From an uncultured Clostridia bacterium (GTDB lineage Bacteria; Bacillota; Clostridia; TANB77; CAG-508): 63,379 nt of DNA. The DNA lies in assembly GCA_948560265.1 (NCBI GenBank), contig CAOXTD010000004.1:43395-106773 (forward strand). Reading direction: 5' to 3'. The notes beneath the pieces were generated by a model. The model was not told the origin of the DNA and did no database searches. It worked only from the letters and a program-made list of their open reading frames with translations. Positions 61,185-63,379 of the stretch are shown piece by piece. The translations under genes and the position numbers were made by a program. Each line of letters starts with the position of its first letter. Within the stretch, counting starts at the first letter, position 1.

Positions 61185-61843
61185 TCTATTCCTCCAAATT
61201 CTTTAGGAAATTCTTGAACAAACTCATCTTCTTTTAAAATTCCTAATAAATCTTCTTTCATAAATACAGGTATATTTTTCTCTTTTGCTTGATTGTAAAT
61301 GTTAAATACCCATTCTCTTTTTGATGATATTTTCCCTTTTCTATTACCTGTTTCAGTACCTATTACAATCCAAGAAATATTACTTAAATCTAATTTTCCT
61401 ACATCATCAAACATAGGCTCAAAAGTAATATGGTAATGCTTTGCTTTGATATTATTTCTTAAATAATCAATTCTTGTCTTTTCTTTTGAAGAAGTAACTG
61501 TTACACCAAACCAACCATTATCAGGAGTTTCTTTTAAGTTAATATTTTCAGGTCTTTTAGTTAAAAAAATATATTGTGTGTTTTCATTTTCTTTCATTTT
61601 AGAAAAAACTTTATCTTTCCATTCTTCATTCCAACCTGATAAATCACTTTGTCCAGTTAGTAAATACGCTGTATGCCTTTTATTATTAAGCATTTTCAAT
61701 TTATTTTCAAAAAATACAGGTTTATTAAAATCATCAATAGTATGAAATCTATTATTATTCATTCTTGCATAACAATAAGAACATCCTATATTACATCCAA
61801 TTACTATATTTATATTTTTTATAGTATCTTTAATACATTGCAT
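61181..61843 (-). CDS. DUF5131-like radical SAM-type protein
   Basis: The 220-residue protein carries NIVIGCNIGCSYCYARMNN (CX3CX2C) and QYIFLTKRPENIN, GWFGVTVTSSKEKTRIDYL, ITFEPMFDDVG and WIVIGTETGNRKGK, features of the DUF5131/phage Gp37-Gp68 group. It is translated in a 4-nt overlap with the SPL-like radical SAM gene, suggesting a heteromeric or sequential pathway. Function is unknown. Confidence 0.7.
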   Translation of the reverse strand: MQCIKDTIKNINIVIGCNIGCSYCYARMNNNRFHTIDDFNKPVFFENKLKMLNNKRHTAYLLTGQSDLSGWNEEWKDKVFSKMKENENTQYIFLTKRPENINLKETPDNGWFGVTVTSSKEKTRIDYLRNNIKAKHYHITFEPMFDDVGKLDLSNISWIVIGTETGNRKGKISSKREWVFNIYNQAKEKNIPVFMKEDLLGILKEDEFVQEFPKEFGGIE

Positions 61844-61864
61844 TTTTCTCTCTCCTTAAATTTA

Positions 61865-62188
61865 TTATAATTTTGATTTGTAAAAATCCCCAAATGAAGC
61901 CATTATATCTAACATTTTACTTAATTCTAATCCTAAATCAGTCATTCCATATTCAACTTTTGGTGGATTCGTATGGTAATCCTTTCTAAAAATAATACCA
62001 TCACTTTCTAATTGCCTTAAACTATCCGTTAATACTTTTTGTGATATTCCATTCAGTGACTTTTGTAGCTCATTAAATCTCCATGTTCTTTTTGTTAAAT
62101 TTCTTATTATCAATAATTTCCACTTACTTCCTACTAAAGATATTGTAGTTGCAACAGGACATTCTGGTAATTCATTTATATTTCTCAT
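61865..62188 (-). CDS. HxlR family transcriptional regulator
   Basis: The 107-residue winged-helix protein has the HxlR pattern: CPVATTISLVGSKWKLLIIR, FNELQKSLNGISQKVLTDSL and ESDGIIFRKDYHTNPPKVEY. Members often control a divergent gene for an oxidoreductase or small enzyme; here the divergent cupin gene (62328) is 140 nt away, and the intergenic region probably contains their shared operator. Confidence 0.9.
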   Translation of the reverse strand: MRNINELPECPVATTISLVGSKWKLLIIRNLTKRTWRFNELQKSLNGISQKVLTDSLRQLESDGIIFRKDYHTNPPKVEYGMTDLGLELSKMLDIMASFGDFYKSKL

Positions 62189-62327
62189 TTTGATACTCCT
62201 TACTAATTTACTGATATTGTATCATATATTATTACTTTGACAAGCAGTTACTTTAAAGTGCGTACTTGTTTTATTGTGTGTATCTTGATATAAATTTATT
62301 ATACTAATATTTAAGGAGGAATTTAAA

Positions 62328-62681
62328 ATGTCAAATTTTATGAAAATAAGTTCAGAAAGTGCACCTAGAGTTGAATTACACGAAAAATTAGGTTTAACAG
62401 GTGCTGAAATTAGCATCAACACTATTGGAGCAGGAGAATGTGTGCCTTTTATTCATTCTCATAAACAAAATGAAGAAATTTACTATGTTATAAGTGGTTC
62501 TGGCAAAGCAATTATTGACAACGAAGAAGTTAATTTAGTTGCTGGTGATTGGGTAAGAATATCTCCAGTAGCAGAAAGACAATTTTTTGCTAACAAAGAC
62601 AATGCAATTTCTTACATTTGTATTCAAGTAAAAGAAAATTCACTTGAAGGATTTACTGCAAATGATGCCATTATAAAATAA
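62328..62681 (+). CDS. Cupin domain protein
   Basis: The 117-residue single cupin has the two motifs: PFIHSHKQNEEIYYVISGSG (metal His-His-Glu) and AGDWVRISPVAERQFFANKD. AAGGAGGAATTTAAA precedes the ATG. It may bind a metal and a small ligand; no enzyme activity is assignable. It is divergent from the HxlR gene, which probably regulates it. Confidence 0.85.
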   Translation: MSNFMKISSESAPRVELHEKLGLTGAEISINTIGAGECVPFIHSHKQNEEIYYVISGSGKAIIDNEEVNLVAGDWVRISPVAERQFFANKDNAISYICIQVKENSLEGFTANDAIIK

Positions 62682-62683
62682 AT

Positions 62684-62721
62684 GAAAAAATCTCTGAAAG
62701 TATAATCTTTCGGAGATTTTT
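62684..62721. terminator. Terminator after the cupin gene
   Basis: AAAAAATCTCTGAAAG and CTTTCGGAGATTTTT pair around TATAAT; T-tracts on both strands. Confidence 0.8.
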
Positions 62722-62748
62722 ATTACTATAAAATTGTAATTTTTCTCA

Positions 62749-63369
62749 CTAATTGATTAGTGTATCTTCTATCTTTTTTATATTGCTAATAGTTTGTTCG
62801 TGATGACCATAGTATATTTTTGATATATTATGGCTTAATATTTTATTCCAACTATTATTTATCTTTTCATCATTAAATGTTATTGCAGATTTTAAATCGT
62901 ATAAATCCCCTACAAAAGCACTACCATTATCTAAAATTAGAGAAATACTATCTTCACTATGTCCAGGTGTATATATTATTTCTCCATCTATCCCTAAATC
63001 ATTAAAAAACTCTCTACTTTGCTCACAAGATATAATTACAGGCTCTGTATTTATAGGCTTAAACTGAATATTCTTATCTTTTTGCAAAATTGTGTCTGAA
63101 CTATGAATATAATCTTTTTGAACATCTACTAGCAATAGTTTTGTTCCCATATCAATTATATTTTGTGCTATTCCTATGTGGTCTGGGTGGTAATGTGTAA
63201 TTAAAAGATAATCAATTTTTTCAATATTTAATTCTTTAATTTTTCTATAAAAGGCTTGTAATGTTCCTGACCAGTCTGTATCTACTAACAAACCACCATT
63301 TTTACCTTTTATATAATAACAATTTGTATTTCCATATTTTAATAGTTGTATCATTTCCGTTCCTTTCAA
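62749..63369 (-). CDS. MBL fold metallo-hydrolase
   Basis: The 206-residue protein has the metallo-beta-lactamase motif LLITHYHPDHIGIA (HxHxDH, at about residue 56), GGLLVDTDW, IYTPGHSEDSISLIL and AFVGDLYDL, with IYYGHHEQ near the C-terminus. It binds two metals and may hydrolyse thioesters, glyoxalase-type adducts or phosphates; the substrate is unknown. The start lies 10 nt from the window edge, preceded by GAAAGG, so its upstream region is not visible. Confidence 0.85.
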   Translation of the reverse strand: MKGTEMIQLLKYGNTNCYYIKGKNGGLLVDTDWSGTLQAFYRKIKELNIEKIDYLLITHYHPDHIGIAQNIIDMGTKLLLVDVQKDYIHSSDTILQKDKNIQFKPINTEPVIISCEQSREFFNDLGIDGEIIYTPGHSEDSISLILDNGSAFVGDLYDLKSAITFNDEKINNSWNKILSHNISKIYYGHHEQTISNIKKIEDTLIN

Positions 63370-63379
63370 ATTGTAATTT

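Overview
The window is AT-rich (roughly 30% GC by eye) and reads as a chromosome segment of an anaerobic, endospore-forming Firmicute of the class Clostridia. The evidence is SpoVT, WhiA, the gap-pgk-tpiA-gpmI-eno glycolytic operon with cofactor-independent phosphoglycerate mutase, hrcA-grpE-dnaK-dnaJ behind a CIRCE operator, an LPXTG-type surface protein, a 2,4-diaminopentanoate dehydrogenase-like enzyme and strong AGGAGG ribosome binding sites. Genus cannot be told from the sequence.

Main result: six genes are each cut into two frames, and in all six the break is at an in-frame CGG codon. Skipping the C, so that CGGN is read as the glycine codon GGN, restores a full-length protein each time: a UDP-sugar pyrophosphorylase (11323-11325), dinB (12637-12639), recD2 (29539-29541), ftsH (34672-34674), hrcA (46317-46319) and a C39-like peptidase (55135-55137). 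In HrcA, RecD2, DinB, the pyrophosphorylase and the peptidase the restored glycine lies in a conserved motif. By hand-scan I found no other in-frame CGG in any well-supported gene; the one exception is a compositionally foreign ORF at 16840-17232. CGG therefore looks like an unassigned arginine codon that triggers +1 frameshifting, or a four-base glycine codon CGGN. This is the best candidate in the window for an undescribed system.

Layout: 1-3000, a partial ORF, a pseudo-receiver, a viperin-like radical SAM enzyme, a LysR regulator and a CYTH protein. 3237-7394, a minimal SufC-SufB pair, dapA with its ribosome binding site in a hairpin, an HD protein and dapB. 7391-14218, DUF4363/DUF421, a membrane protein, a GlmU with a damaged uridylyltransferase site followed upstream by the separate UDP-sugar pyrophosphorylase, dinB and an S4 RNA-binding protein. 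14369-17232, a surface-protein remnant, an LPXTG von Willebrand A protein, tRNA-Gln and the foreign ORF. 17287-23466, glycolysis. 23739-41005, SpoVT, a flippase-like protein, a KAP-type NTPase, comF, recD2, a leaderless pseudouridine synthase, ftsH, cysS, a class A penicillin-binding protein and TPM/LemA genes. 41752-50114, the heat-shock operon, hemW, whiA and prmC. 50115-50872, RNA genes: a probable type I toxin-antitoxin locus and 6S RNA. 50873-63379, rimO, a CapA-like protein, the peptidase, an ECF sigma factor with an M23-type partner, a small-protein cluster with an Imm33-like gene, two radical SAM genes, HxlR/cupin and a metallo-hydrolase.

A family of intergenic palindromes built on a GGGGACGTT-like core (4907, 9014, 44775, 45399, 52956) is scattered through the window and tends to abut stop codons.
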